The notes below the pieces were generated by a model. That model made no database searches and had not been told where the DNA came from. It worked only from the letters and a program-made list of their open reading frames with translations. Positions 15,901-23,715 of a stretch of 64,000 nt of DNA are shown one piece after another. The position numbers and the translations under genes are program-made. The stretch's first letter is position 1. The number at the start of each line of letters is the position of its first letter. This DNA comes from Paenibacillus sp. FSL R5-0623 (GTDB lineage: Bacteria; Bacillota; Bacilli; Paenibacillales; Paenibacillaceae): assembly GCF_037974265.1 (NCBI RefSeq), contig NZ_CP150233.1, positions 4,216,001-4,280,000 on the forward strand. Reading direction: 5' to 3'.

Positions 15901-17315
15901 TAATACGACAGTCCGATAATGTCATAGTCCAATTCGCCTTTACTTAACTCTCCAAAGTACCATTTAAACGTATCCGCCTTGCCTCCTTCAGCCAGATGGA
16001 TCATAATCTTCACCTTATCAGCGTTATTAGTAATCTCTCCTTCTACTGCACGTACAGCATCAATTCCGCTTTTCAGCAATGCAACATTTTGCTTGAAATC
16101 CACGTCGCTGCTCAAGCCGTTCAGGACACCACTGTTGATCTCATTTCCGATCTGCACCATATCAGGCATGGCGCCCCTTGCTTTCATTTCTCCCACAACT
16201 TCATACGTATAGTTGTATACGGCCTGCTTCAGCTCTTCGGGCGAAAGACCTTCCCAAGCTTTGGGACGAAGCTGCTGGCCCGGGTGCGCCCACTCATCCG
16301 AGTAGTGGAAATCCAGCAGGATTTTCATACCTTTTTTCTTCACCCGCTCAGCCAAACGAATGACATCGTCCTTGTCGTTGTATCCCCCTGATTTCTGTGG
16401 ATCATTCCACAGACGAAGACGCACGTAATTGACACCGCGATCCTTGAGAATATCGAGCAAATCACGCTCTGTACCGTTGCTGTCCACGTATTTTCCGCCT
16501 TTGTCCTCAATGGCAGTCAACGTGGAAATATCAACACCTCTAACATAGTCTGCACGATATTCCTCAACAATCACCTTAGCTTTAAGCTGAGGTTCTGGAG
16601 GCGCACCATATACAACTCCTGTTACCGTAAATTCGCCTGCAGAGGCGTATTGCATAGGGTCGATATGATCCCAAGTCACAGGTACCATTCCCGATTTTTC
16701 ATTCTGAAACTGTGCCTTTACCTCGTTGGGCAGAATTGGCGCACTTCTGGTCACCGTTCTCACTTCGATCTCATCATATCCTTTAATATTGGCTGGTTCA
16801 GTTCCTTCTGCTTCTCCCCACACTTTGAACTCCAATATTTCCGGCCAAACTCCCTCACCCTTGTAAAAGGAGATGTTCAGTCTGATGTATCGCACATCAT
16901 TCTGCTGAAACGTCAGATCAGCGATCTGTTTGGGATCAGCATTTTCATTTTGATCAACAACTTTGGTCCATACCTGCTGGTCAGCAGACGTTTCTACCAT
17001 ATATTTCACAACCGTGTTTTCTCTCCACGTTATTTCCGCTCCGGACAGATTGTAGTCTTCACCCAGATCAATCATTGCCCACTGTGGTTGTTCGGATGTA
17101 ACTCCCGCCTTAGCAGTCCAATGCGTGTCACTTTTACCATCAACCAAGTGCTCCTTTTTACTCTCCCACTCCAAATATTCTGTGCTTACCGTAACCGCCT
17201 TGTTAAGTGCCACGTTCACTTTTGCATCTTCTGCAGCCGCTGGACGAACCATCAACCCCAGATCACAGAACAGCATTAGTAATACCAGACAACCGCTTAT
17301 GTACCTCTTATTCAC
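12936..17315 (-). CDS. SLH-anchored multidomain GH53 endo-beta-1,4-galactanase
   Basis: A secreted 1459-residue enzyme expected to cut beta-1,4-galactan side chains of pectin at the cell surface. The start is a GTG with GGGGGAG eight bases upstream; the more distant ATG at 17357 lacks a ribosome site. Order: signal peptide (to about residue 29), a discoidin-type CBM32 (35-168), a bacterial Ig-like domain (180-250), the GH53 barrel (255-615), three FIVAR-like helical repeats (about 630-870), a second CBM32 (875-1010), a fourth FIVAR, a Pro-rich linker, an unassigned beta domain, and three SLH repeats ending near LMEQLY. The acid/base is E392 (QIGNEINSG) and the nucleophile E501 (VIIAETSYPF). 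No galactoside transporter or GH42 gene lies next to it. Confidence 0.93.
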   Translation of the reverse strand: MNKRYISGCLVLLMLFCDLGLMVRPAAAEDAKVNVALNKAVTVSTEYLEWESKKEHLVDGKSDTHWTAKAGVTSEQPQWAMIDLGEDYNLSGAEITWRENTVVKYMVETSADQQVWTKVVDQNENADPKQIADLTFQQNDVRYIRLNISFYKGEGVWPEILEFKVWGEAEGTEPANIKGYDEIEVRTVTRSAPILPNEVKAQFQNEKSGMVPVTWDHIDPMQYASAGEFTVTGVVYGAPPEPQLKAKVIVEEYRADYVRGVDISTLTAIEDKGGKYVDSNGTERDLLDILKDRGVNYVRLRLWNDPQKSGGYNDKDDVIRLAERVKKKGMKILLDFHYSDEWAHPGQQLRPKAWEGLSPEELKQAVYNYTYEVVGEMKARGAMPDMVQIGNEINSGVLNGLSSDVDFKQNVALLKSGIDAVRAVEGEITNNADKVKIMIHLAEGGKADTFKWYFGELSKGELDYDIIGLSYYPFWHGTFADVQKTMNEVSVEFGKDVIIAETSYPFSYKNGDAHGNIIGSDEALHVGGADFPATVQGQYDAIAGIMDMIANVPGNHGAGFFYWEPAWIPAGVGWIASEGNAWENQAMFDYDEFPANGGHSYEGRALWSLDVYKRGLGLLPADRQQLDAALTRAESLVQTDFTPESWVTLAPAISTANDVYEQAYTPGGVTQADTDAATAALERVMQQMQVIAPQLDELRAKIAEARTYQQTDWSAATWAVLTKALEGAEQVLNDPRATQTDANTAVKRLHDAIQGLSNVDKTQLHQYIQQMQQQTKSSYTRRSWSVLEQSLQAAIQVRDNNAVVQSEVNSALSTLKQAFTNLVSLEALTTGKTATASSSAGTGGNQANSPEGAIDNNPNTSWGTDQSKDSWWQVDLGQVANLRKIEMSMWSGGIKYTIEVSNDNKNFVKVVDTTSDVVVSTAPSHVLPEGTEGRYIRVTVKTGPTWVGFMEFEAYGTFPADKSALQATVDAAEKLKQTEYTTSTWNVFSKALSEAKAFILDVESSTQDVSNADRALQDAVSKLVRQDGTPGPGQPSEPSVPSQPSNPGTAPTPGNPDVTRPAEPGNPSEKGSITVKGTATGDDKYSIRPDVFLLTQALQSMDIGNRTLKLIADVPDTAKKVTFQLAASQLAEWIRSEEVKSLDVVVGQTTVRVPLRSLPLTIAETAGTFDIVVATGSTGTLSTSQKAAIGDHAIVDVNLLMNNKPLQWTNRSVEVALSNVEQPKKNDVVMVVHSISSNGEMQPVTYSKYDDKTKTMAFKPLESGSYVITEVEVPLHDLQNHNWALQEVQNLYGKGIITGMSATRFAPQGELTRAQFLQMIIKGIGDTRKPDSSISIPTDVKDGQWYADSVRLGIEMNIIQGRADGSFGANERISREDMAVMLNRVLQVVQHDQDATNAAQGNTVFVDNAEIAGYAKEAVASMQQLGLLNGMPDGTFAPKETANRAQGAVAVARLMEQLY

Positions 17316-17380
17316 TCTTGATCTCCCCCTTTTTGTGTTTGATTGTGCATGGATCAATGAATGTTATGAATCCTCCTCAT

Positions 17381-17394
17381 TGTAAGCGCTTAAT
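17381..17394 (-). promoter_or_regulatory. Catabolite-response-element-like site before the galactanase
   Basis: TGTAAGCGCTTAAT matches 12 of 14 positions of the CcpA cre consensus TGWAANCGNTNWCA and lies 66 bases upstream of the GTG start. This fits glucose repression of a polysaccharidase, but the two mismatches at one end leave doubt. Confidence 0.5.
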
Positions 17395-17506
17395 AGCGGT
17401 AGGCGACACGGCATAATCCAAAGGAAACAGCAGTTATTTTAACAATATGATCCTGTGACAGTTACATTTGAGCTATATCGATCACATTATTTTTGCAAAA
17501 GAAACC

Positions 17507-17550
17507 AAAAAATCTGCCCGCCTACCCTAAGGCAGAACAGAACAGATTTT
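17507..17550 (-). terminator. Terminator of the YceI gene
   Basis: On the minus strand CTGCC pairs with GGCAG and is followed by ATTTTTTGG. An outer pairing of AAAATCTG with CAGATTTT is also possible. It starts about 20 bases past the stop codon. Confidence 0.7.
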
Positions 17551-17570
17551 CAGATAAATCGTTGCTACAC

Positions 17571-18287
17571 TTATTTAGAAAGTTTCAATTCAAGCTGTAC
17601 CTGAATATCATTTTCTGTCGAGAGCACAACGGAGTGTGGATTTTCCATTCCGAAATCTTCGAACGTTACCATCGATGTCGCCGACAACAATACTGCATTA
17701 TTCTCATAAGCAGCTTTTGCGTCAAAAGTTACTTCTTTTTCAATACCTTTAACCGTAATGGTACCATTCATTTTGATATCAACCGTTTGACCGACAGGCC
17801 ATTCCGCAGGTACCCCTTCGAATGAAGTCGCTGTAAATGTAGCTTGTGGATATGTAGCAACGTCGAAGAAATCGGCTTGCTTCACGTGACCATCACGCTG
17901 TCCATTCCCGGAATCAATCCCGTCCATCTCGATCTGTCCTTCTGCCTTCATCTGAGCAGCATCGTCTACATTAATGGTCCAATTGCCTGTTACCTTATCG
18001 TCCACAAAGTTAACGGTCTCCTGTGATGTGGTTACGGAGAAGTATACTTTGGAACCTTCGCTGATGCTCCAGTCTCCATTCAATTGCTCTGCTCCCGCAG
18101 TTTCATTCGCTACAACCGCTCCTGTGCTATCTACTGCTGTTGTGGAAGTCGCTGTGCTCGCAGGAAGCACCTGCTCAATCTCCACGTTGTTCCCCAAGTA
18201 ACTGTTTGTGATATAGTAACCACCGCCACCGATTACGGCAACCGCCGCTACACCTGTAATAAGCCATGCTTTTGCTTTCTTGTTCAT
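17571..18287 (-). CDS. YceI-family protein with N-terminal membrane anchor
   Basis: A 238-residue exported protein. The ATG (MNKKAKAWLITG) has GGAGGAAAC upstream; a longer reading to 18380 has none. One hydrophobic segment (about residues 8-24) acts as an uncleaved anchor or signal peptide. A Thr/Ala-rich spacer follows, then the YceI lipocalin-like domain (about 68-238) with GDWSISEGSKVYFSV, NGQRDGHVKQADFFDVATYPQ and the closing HSVVLSTENDIQVQLELKLSK. YceI proteins bind polyisoprenoid-type lipids. It faces a two-component system across a 192-base gap, which may control it; that link is inferred. Confidence 0.92.
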   Translation of the reverse strand: MNKKAKAWLITGVAAVAVIGGGGYYITNSYLGNNVEIEQVLPASTATSTTAVDSTGAVVANETAGAEQLNGDWSISEGSKVYFSVTTSQETVNFVDDKVTGNWTINVDDAAQMKAEGQIEMDGIDSGNGQRDGHVKQADFFDVATYPQATFTATSFEGVPAEWPVGQTVDIKMNGTITVKGIEKEVTFDAKAAYENNAVLLSATSMVTFEDFGMENPHSVVLSTENDIQVQLELKLSK

Positions 18288-18413
18288 CTCTATGTTTCCT
18301 CCAGTACATGATTGTTTAGGTTGCTTCTTGGAGTGAATCATATCAATTGAATGTGTCAGGAAGAAGTCAAGATAAGACAAGTCCCATATTTTTTTGAAAT
18401 CCGTAATACAGGA

Positions 18414-18442
18414 TTGGCTTTACGCTCTGGCTCATGTAAAAT
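18414..18442 (+). promoter_or_regulatory. Sigma-A-type promoter of the response regulator gene
   Basis: TTGGCT (18414-18419) and TAAAAT (18437-18442) are separated by exactly 17 bases and lie 38 bases before the TTG start codon. Confidence 0.55.
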
Positions 18443-18479
18443 CAGTACAAGTTTACAAAGCGAAAGGAGAACGCTTTTT

Positions 18480-19166
18480 TTGAAATCCATACTTATCGTC
18501 GAGGATGAGCAAGCTATTGCACGAGTATTGGCTGCTTATCTGAGAAAAGCAGAATTTGAAGTTCATCATGCAGCAGATGGACCGACTGCACTTACCCTTT
18601 TTGATACCGTAACGCCTTCCCTTGTATTACTTGATGTGATGTTGCCAGGAATGGACGGATGGGATCTGCTGCGGATTATTCGTGAAAAAAGTGCTTGTCC
18701 CGTGATCATGCTAACTGCACTGGATGACATTTCAGACCGTCTCAACGGACTAAATGCCGGTGCTGACGATTATATGAGCAAACCTTTTGTACCGGAAGAA
18801 GTGGTCGCCAGAGTTAATGCGGTGTTGCGCCGTAATCCACATTGGACCTCAGGTGGCAAAGAGAAGCGTTCCTTTGGAAATCTCGTCATTGATCTTGCGG
18901 CCAAGCAGGTGCTGCTGAACGGTGCAGAGGTTGCACTCACACCTCGTGACCTGTCGTTACTGCTATTCCTGTCCGATTATCCGAATCGGACGTTTACCAG
19001 GGATCATCTTATTGAGCAGGTATGGGGGATGGATTATGACGGGAGTGATCGTGCTGTGGATTTATCAATTAAACGACTGCGCCAGGCCCTCTCCCACTGG
19101 TTGCCCGAAACAGGAGAAATTCGGACGTTACGAGGAATGGGGTATCAATTTTGGATCGCCAACTGA
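18480..19166 (+). CDS. OmpR-family response regulator
   Basis: A 228-residue regulator. The best start is a TTG (TTGAAATCCATACTTATC) with AAAGGAG upstream; longer readings would place extra residues before the receiver's first strand. Receiver: acidic cluster EDE at 8-10, phosphoacceptor D52 (VLLDVMLPGMDG), K101 (MSKPF). DNA-binding winged helix at about 128-225 (LTPRDLSLLLFLSDYPNRTFTRDHLIEQVWG, VDLSIKRLRQAL, GMGYQF). It overlaps the kinase gene by 16 bases. The regulon is unknown; the divergent YceI gene is the nearest candidate. Confidence 0.95.
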   Translation: MKSILIVEDEQAIARVLAAYLRKAEFEVHHAADGPTALTLFDTVTPSLVLLDVMLPGMDGWDLLRIIREKSACPVIMLTALDDISDRLNGLNAGADDYMSKPFVPEEVVARVNAVLRRNPHWTSGGKEKRSFGNLVIDLAAKQVLLNGAEVALTPRDLSLLLFLSDYPNRTFTRDHLIEQVWGMDYDGSDRAVDLSIKRLRQALSHWLPETGEIRTLRGMGYQFWIAN

Positions 19167-20617
19167 AACCAAAGAAACCCAAACGAACCATATCCATTTT
19201 GTCACACTGGACACTGCGATATTTTCTCATTTTGTGTATTGGTTTCACGATTATTGTGGCAGGCGCACTTTACTGGATTCGAACAACCTCTATTGAAAAA
19301 AGCCTCAAAACCGCAGAACTGCTTGGTCTGGAGATCGCTGATCAAGTCACTAGTGAAAACAATATGCTTCGGGTTCCACCCGATCTGGACAGACTGGTAA
19401 CCAAACGAGAGAAACTATTCAACACAGATCATTATTTTTGTGTCATGATCTTGGACAACAACAATCAATTGATCTTTTCCCAACCTAAAATGGAGCAAAA
19501 AGATGTGCATTATCGACTGTCAGACGACTATCTTGAACCGCGAAACAACAAATATGCAGGTGTAACGGTCAACATATCTGAGGGCGATCAAACCTTGGGT
19601 AAAGTGTGGGTCATGCAGTCCAAACAATCCATTACATTTGGTCCAGAGACGATATGGCTCGTGGCTCTAATCCTCGGAGGGCTAATCCTTTGTGGATGGT
19701 TTACAATCTATCTCCTGTCCAAAAAGTTATCCAGACCGATTCGTCAGGTCGCCTATGCGGCTGAGCAGATTCGAGGTGGTAATTATGATGTGAGTCTTGA
19801 TTTGAATACACGAGAACGTGAGATCAACGAACTTGTAAATTCATTCCGCGATATGGCTGCACGTCTACAACAACTCGAAGAGTGGCGTACACTATCGCTG
19901 GCAGGAGTAAGTCATGAACTCAAGACACCGGTAACTTCCATCAAAGGGCTCGTAATGGCAGTACGTGACGATGTGGTGAGTCCACAGGAAGGAAAAGAAT
20001 TTTTGGATATCGCTTTGAAGGAATCTGAACGCATGGAGCGAATGGTCGCAGATTTGCTTGACTATAATGCCATGGCTGCAGGAAGTGTTGCCGTTCGCAA
20101 GGAACGGACGGATCTGAAGCTGTTGGTCGGTGAGATCATCTATCAGTGGAAGATTGCGTACGAGGACAAAATGCCAGAGGTTCAGCTGCACGCCCCTCCA
20201 ATTAACTTCTTTACCATGGGGGATGCTCTCCGCATTCAGCAGATCATTGTCAATTTGCTTAATAACGCACTTCATGCCACAGCTCCTGAACAGAAGGCTG
20301 TCTTCGATATTTATCTAAGTACAGAAGAGCAGATGCTGTACATTGATGTTAAGGACCACGGCACAGGCATCGCAGCCGAAGAACAACCCAAAATCTTCGA
20401 ACGGTTCTATCGTGGAGAACTCAAAAAACGTCGTAACCGCGGTCTGGGTCTAGGATTAACATATAGCCGCCTACTCGCTCAGGAACAGGGCGGTGAACTG
20501 ACACTTGTCTCCAGCAGCCCGGAAGGCAGCATGTTCAGATTAAGCCTGCCACGCTGGACTGCTACACAAGAAGCCATGAATACAGAAAAAGCATACGGAG
20601 CAGCCGTTAAAGTATAA
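19151..20617 (+). CDS. Sensor histidine kinase, two-membrane-segment HAMP type
   Basis: A 488-residue kinase. It starts with TTG inside the end of the regulator gene, with AGGAATGGGG upstream. Membrane helices lie at about 22-43 and 168-190, flanking a 125-residue extracellular sensor. HAMP covers 190-242. The phosphorylated His is H255 (AGVSHELKTPVTS). The ATPase domain has QQIIVNLLNNALHAT, DVKDHGTGI, IFERFYRGE and RGLGLGLTYSRLL. It partners the upstream regulator. No ligand can be assigned. A hairpin without a strong T tract follows. Confidence 0.95.
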   Translation: MDRQLKPKKPKRTISILSHWTLRYFLILCIGFTIIVAGALYWIRTTSIEKSLKTAELLGLEIADQVTSENNMLRVPPDLDRLVTKREKLFNTDHYFCVMILDNNNQLIFSQPKMEQKDVHYRLSDDYLEPRNNKYAGVTVNISEGDQTLGKVWVMQSKQSITFGPETIWLVALILGGLILCGWFTIYLLSKKLSRPIRQVAYAAEQIRGGNYDVSLDLNTREREINELVNSFRDMAARLQQLEEWRTLSLAGVSHELKTPVTSIKGLVMAVRDDVVSPQEGKEFLDIALKESERMERMVADLLDYNAMAAGSVAVRKERTDLKLLVGEIIYQWKIAYEDKMPEVQLHAPPINFFTMGDALRIQQIIVNLLNNALHATAPEQKAVFDIYLSTEEQMLYIDVKDHGTGIAAEEQPKIFERFYRGELKKRRNRGLGLGLTYSRLLAQEQGGELTLVSSSPEGSMFRLSLPRWTATQEAMNTEKAYGAAVKV

Positions 20618-20636
20618 CGCACCTCGCTAACATGAC

Positions 20637-20674
20637 AACTAGCCCAGAACTCCATTCAGGAGACTGGGCTAGTT
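20637..20674. terminator. Hairpin between convergent kinase and AAA genes
   Basis: AACTAGCCCAG pairs perfectly with CTGGGCTAGTT, and CTCC with GGAG inside. It is symmetric and lies between converging genes, so it could stop transcription from both sides, but no strong T tract follows. Confidence 0.6.
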
Positions 20675-20722
20675 CAACGTTGTGTCTTGTTGCTTTATCC
20701 AAACTATCCAAAACGGAAACAG

Positions 20723-21535
20723 TCAACACTCTAATACACGTGGTCTATATTCATCGTAAGCATCCGAGATCAGTTGTTTATGAAGTACACTACTGGAAAT
20801 GATTGCTTTCCGCTTTGCTTTCAAAACGATCTGCTCTATATCCGCATAACTGCACCCAGTCAAGTGTTCACATATGTAATCTTCCAGCCGAGTCTCCTGT
20901 TCAAATGATCCCACCAACTTACTGATATATAATTTGCGACTCGAATCATCAGGCATACCGTAGGTCATCTTTGTATCGAAACGTCTCCATATGGCGTAAT
21001 CCAGTTGGGTTTCCAGATTCGTTGCAGCCACCAGAATGCCGTCCCCATCGAATTCGTCCAGACACTGCAACAACGTATTGACAACACGCGCCATCTCTTT
21101 CACCTCATCATTGCTCTCACGTGTTCGACCTATGGCATCAAATTCATCCAAGAATAGTACACAGGGATTAATACGTGCATATTCGAATAACTTGCGTACA
21201 TTACTTCCGGTCTCCCCAAGATGACTATGAATGATTGCATCTAATCTCACAAGTACCAATGGCAGATCAAGGCGCTCCGCCAGATGTGATGCAGTTAATG
21301 TTTTACCCGTACCGGGTGGCCCGAACATGACCATTTTGTTGGGGATCGATACATCGTGCTCCCTGAACTTCTCTTTCATGCCCAGAATGGTGATAAATTC
21401 ATCAATGATACGCTCATTTTCTGCGGAAAATACAATATGCTGGGCTTTTCGCCCACACTCTTTTGGCGTGTAAAAAGCAGCCATATCGATCCCTTTCGCG
21501 CGGGGAATCCGATTCATATGATTTATTTTGCTCAT
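20723..21535 (-). CDS. Small orphan AAA-family ATPase
   Basis: A 270-residue classical AAA ATPase. Walker A is GPPGTGKT, Walker B VLFLDEFDAIGR, sensor 1 VAATN, and the arginine-finger region IWRRFDTKM. The small helical lid follows (SYADIEQIVLKAKRKAI). There is no protease, substrate-binding or membrane domain, and the N terminus is only about 60 residues, so it probably remodels a partner encoded elsewhere. AAGGAG lies 11 bases before the ATG. The gene stands alone between terminator-like hairpins. Its predicted promoter overlaps a Zur-like box, which suggests induction by zinc starvation. Function unknown. Confidence 0.92.
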   Translation of the reverse strand: MSKINHMNRIPRAKGIDMAAFYTPKECGRKAQHIVFSAENERIIDEFITILGMKEKFREHDVSIPNKMVMFGPPGTGKTLTASHLAERLDLPLVLVRLDAIIHSHLGETGSNVRKLFEYARINPCVLFLDEFDAIGRTRESNDEVKEMARVVNTLLQCLDEFDGDGILVAATNLETQLDYAIWRRFDTKMTYGMPDDSSRKLYISKLVGSFEQETRLEDYICEHLTGCSYADIEQIVLKAKRKAIISSSVLHKQLISDAYDEYRPRVLEC

Positions 21536-21610
21536 GTATACACATGCTCCTTCATTTATGGTTTCGTGTAAATGTTTAGTTCAATTTATATAGAATCAAT
21601 TAGATTTTAA

Positions 21611-21625
21611 TCGTAATTATTACTA
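21611..21625 (-). promoter_or_regulatory. Zur-box-like operator over the AAA ATPase promoter
   Basis: TCGTAATTATTACTA matches the Bacillus Zur consensus TCGTAATNATTACGA at all but one position, and the symmetry extends outward to TTAAT/ATTAA. The leftward -35 (TTACGA) overlaps the box, so a bound repressor would block the AAA ATPase promoter. Confidence 0.7.
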
Positions 21626-21758
21626 TTAAATAATAACATACTACTGTCTTTTTGCAAATATAAATACAGCACGTCCACTATTTTGCCACAGATGGGGCAT
21701 TTGGTTGCAAGCATCAAGAAAATTTGCTATTCTGAATATGCATCGTTGTGTATAACGC

Positions 21759-21786
21759 AAAAAAGCCCTCTAAATTTCATGAGAGC
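21759..21786 (-). terminator. Orphan leftward terminator-like hairpin
   Basis: On the minus strand GCTCTC pairs with GAGGGC (one G-U pair) around a ten-base loop and is followed by six T residues. No leftward gene lies immediately upstream, so it may end an unannotated antisense or small RNA, or be fortuitous. Confidence 0.35.
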
Positions 21787-21882
21787 ATCAAAATTTTTCC
21801 AGATTTCGCAAGCGGCAACTTGCTATTTCTGGAATCTTTATACCAACGAATGTAATCCAAATTAAAAGTGAGGTTAACAATC

Positions 21883-22035
21883 ATGGCAAAAGACGTATTG
21901 TGTGAAGTTAATTCCTGTCGTCACTGGGCTCAAGAGAACAAATGTAACGCTTCCTCGATCTATATCGTGAGTCACAGTAACAAAGAAGCAAGTCAGTCTG
22001 CTGAAACAGACTGTAAGACTTTTGAAGTAAAATAA
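21883..22035 (+). CDS. DUF1540 small cysteine-rich protein
   Basis: A 50-residue protein with the DUF1540 spacing of four Cys residues: CEVNSC, then KCNASSI, then TDCKTFEV. Such proteins are small putative zinc-binding proteins common in spore-forming Firmicutes. GTGAGG precedes the ATG, and a clear terminator follows 21 bases after the stop codon, so it is a single-gene unit. It lies between a Zur-like box and a Fur box, which is suggestive, but its own promoter was not identified. Confidence 0.9.
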   Translation: MAKDVLCEVNSCRHWAQENKCNASSIYIVSHSNKEASQSAETDCKTFEVK

Positions 22036-22056
22036 TTAATTTCATGTGATTCACTT

Positions 22057-22083
22057 AAAGGAGCCCTTACCGGTTCCTTTTTT
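22057..22083 (+). terminator. Terminator of the DUF1540 gene
   Basis: AAAGGAgCC pairs with GGtTCCTTT around a short loop, and the T run continues through the arm and beyond (TCCTTTTTTCTTT). Confidence 0.8.
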
Positions 22084-22104
22084 CTTTGTCCATTGTAACA
22101 AGAA

Positions 22105-22119
22105 TGATAATTATTATCA
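22105..22119 (+). promoter_or_regulatory. Perfect Fur box upstream of HpaB-type monooxygenase
   Basis: TGATAATTATTATCA is an exact 7-1-7 Bacillus Fur box. It lies 119 bases before the monooxygenase ATG. A convincing -35/-10 pair was not found, so the position relative to the start site is unclear. Confidence 0.85.
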
Positions 22120-22237
22120 AGCCCTATTCTGTAAAAATCCTTCTCACCTCTTAAATGCACATTGGACAGATGACCTACGTACACTACGTAAGAAGTCAGT
22201 ATGCCCATGAACGATTAGAACCAAGAGGTGAATAACA

Positions 22238-23695
22238 ATGCCTGTTAAAAGTGGCACACAGTATCGCGAACGAATTGATGCACAGTCCGTCCCTTGCTGG
22301 TACAAAGGTAACCTTATTACTGGAAAACGCTCTGAACATGTAGCATTTGCTGGTCTAATGGAGACTCAGATGTACATGTATGATCTGCAATCTGATCCTA
22401 AATTTGCAGCAACGATGACGTATGCCTCCCCGGCAGACGGCAAACCTGTGGGCATATCCTTCCTGCCTCCAACCAGTGCCGACGACCTCCGTAAACGACG
22501 GGAAGGGATGAATATCTGGACAAACGTGCATCATGGCTTTCTTGGTCGCTCACCCGATTACATGAATACAGCCATAATGTCCTTTTACACAGGTGCCGAT
22601 CTCCTGAACGAACTATCTCCCCAATATGCAGAAAATCTCAAGAATTATTATGCGTACTGCCGTGATCATGATATCACGCTATCCCATGCCTTCATCCAGC
22701 CATATGCCAGCAAAATCTCAGGGCAACTGGATGCTACTGAGGATGCTATTGCCGCAAAGGTCGTAGATTGCACCGAGGAAGGCCTCATCATTAGCGGAGC
22801 ATTCATGATGGCTACACAAGCTGCCACATCGGATGAGATTTTTGTCTATCCGTCACCTTCTCCCGCCCCATTTGATGACGAAAATCCATTTGCATTCTCT
22901 TTTGCTGTCCCCAATGATCTTCCGGGAATCAGTCTGGTATGCAGGGATACCTACGCAGCCGAATCTCACACCAACTATCCCCTGAGTTCCAGATATGAAG
23001 AAATGGACAATATCGTCATCTTTGACCGGGTGCTCGTTCCGCATGAACGAATATTTTTTGCAGGAAGTGAGGAAATGTCCTCGCGTCTCTTCAGTGGTAG
23101 TAACTTTCATATTCACGCAGGTCATCAGGTATTGTGTCGTTACATTGCCAAGACAGAATTTGTTCTCGGTACAATACAGCTTCTCACGGATACGCTGGAT
23201 CTGAATACGGAAGCACATGTTGTCGAGAAAACCGCGCGTGTGTTCGCAGGTCTCGAATCGTTAAAAGCATTGGCCTTGGCCGCGGAGGCAGGTGCCATCC
23301 CAGATGGGCGTGGATTTGTGTTACCTGCACCAAAACCATTGATGGCAGCCAATCTCCTCTTTCCGAAACTTTATCCTGAGATGATTGAAATTCTGCAGCT
23401 CTTGGGTTCGAGCGGGGTGATTATGATCCCTCAGGAAGAAGAGTTTCAATCCGATATCGCTCCTTCACTGAATATATATCTGAAAGGGAACGATATGGCT
23501 TCTCACGAACGCAACGCTCTGTTCCGCCTGATCTGGGAGCTTGGGGCTGGATCATTTGGGGGCAGACAGACCCAATTTGAACGATTCTTTTTTGGCAATG
23601 TCCTTACCGTATCCAATCGGTTGTTCTCCGTCTACAACAAAGATCAGACAAATCGTCAGCTCGTTCGTGATTTTCTATTCAACACCAGCAAATAA
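22238..23695 (+). CDS. HpaB/YoaI-type flavin-dependent aromatic monooxygenase
   Basis: A 485-residue protein of the 4-hydroxyphenylacetate 3-hydroxylase oxygenase family, close in length to B. subtilis YoaI. These enzymes use reduced FAD from a separate reductase to hydroxylate phenols to catechols. Family residues visible include R104 and Y108 (GRSPDYMN), a His in LSHAFIQP, and flavin-contact blocks (FMMATQAATSDEIFV; GSNFHIHAGHQVLCRYIAKTEF). AGAGGTG precedes the ATG. No HpaC-type reductase gene is adjacent. The upstream Fur box suggests iron-starvation induction, so a role in making or opening catechol iron ligands is possible but untested. Confidence 0.92.
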   Translation: MPVKSGTQYRERIDAQSVPCWYKGNLITGKRSEHVAFAGLMETQMYMYDLQSDPKFAATMTYASPADGKPVGISFLPPTSADDLRKRREGMNIWTNVHHGFLGRSPDYMNTAIMSFYTGADLLNELSPQYAENLKNYYAYCRDHDITLSHAFIQPYASKISGQLDATEDAIAAKVVDCTEEGLIISGAFMMATQAATSDEIFVYPSPSPAPFDDENPFAFSFAVPNDLPGISLVCRDTYAAESHTNYPLSSRYEEMDNIVIFDRVLVPHERIFFAGSEEMSSRLFSGSNFHIHAGHQVLCRYIAKTEFVLGTIQLLTDTLDLNTEAHVVEKTARVFAGLESLKALALAAEAGAIPDGRGFVLPAPKPLMAANLLFPKLYPEMIEILQLLGSSGVIMIPQEEEFQSDIAPSLNIYLKGNDMASHERNALFRLIWELGAGSFGGRQTQFERFFFGNVLTVSNRLFSVYNKDQTNRQLVRDFLFNTSK

Positions 23696-23715
23696 GAGAA
23701 CTAATGAAGCTTTTT

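Larger units (their letters stand above)
21536..21882. other. 347-base divergent gap between AAA ATPase and DUF1540 genes
   Basis: AT-rich intergenic DNA. It holds the Zur-like box at 21611-21625, a predicted leftward promoter (TTACGA inside the box, 18 bases, TATATA) and an unexplained leftward hairpin with T tract at 21759-21786. No further gene was seen. A ribosome site (GTGAGG) stands before the DUF1540 start. Confidence 0.7.
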
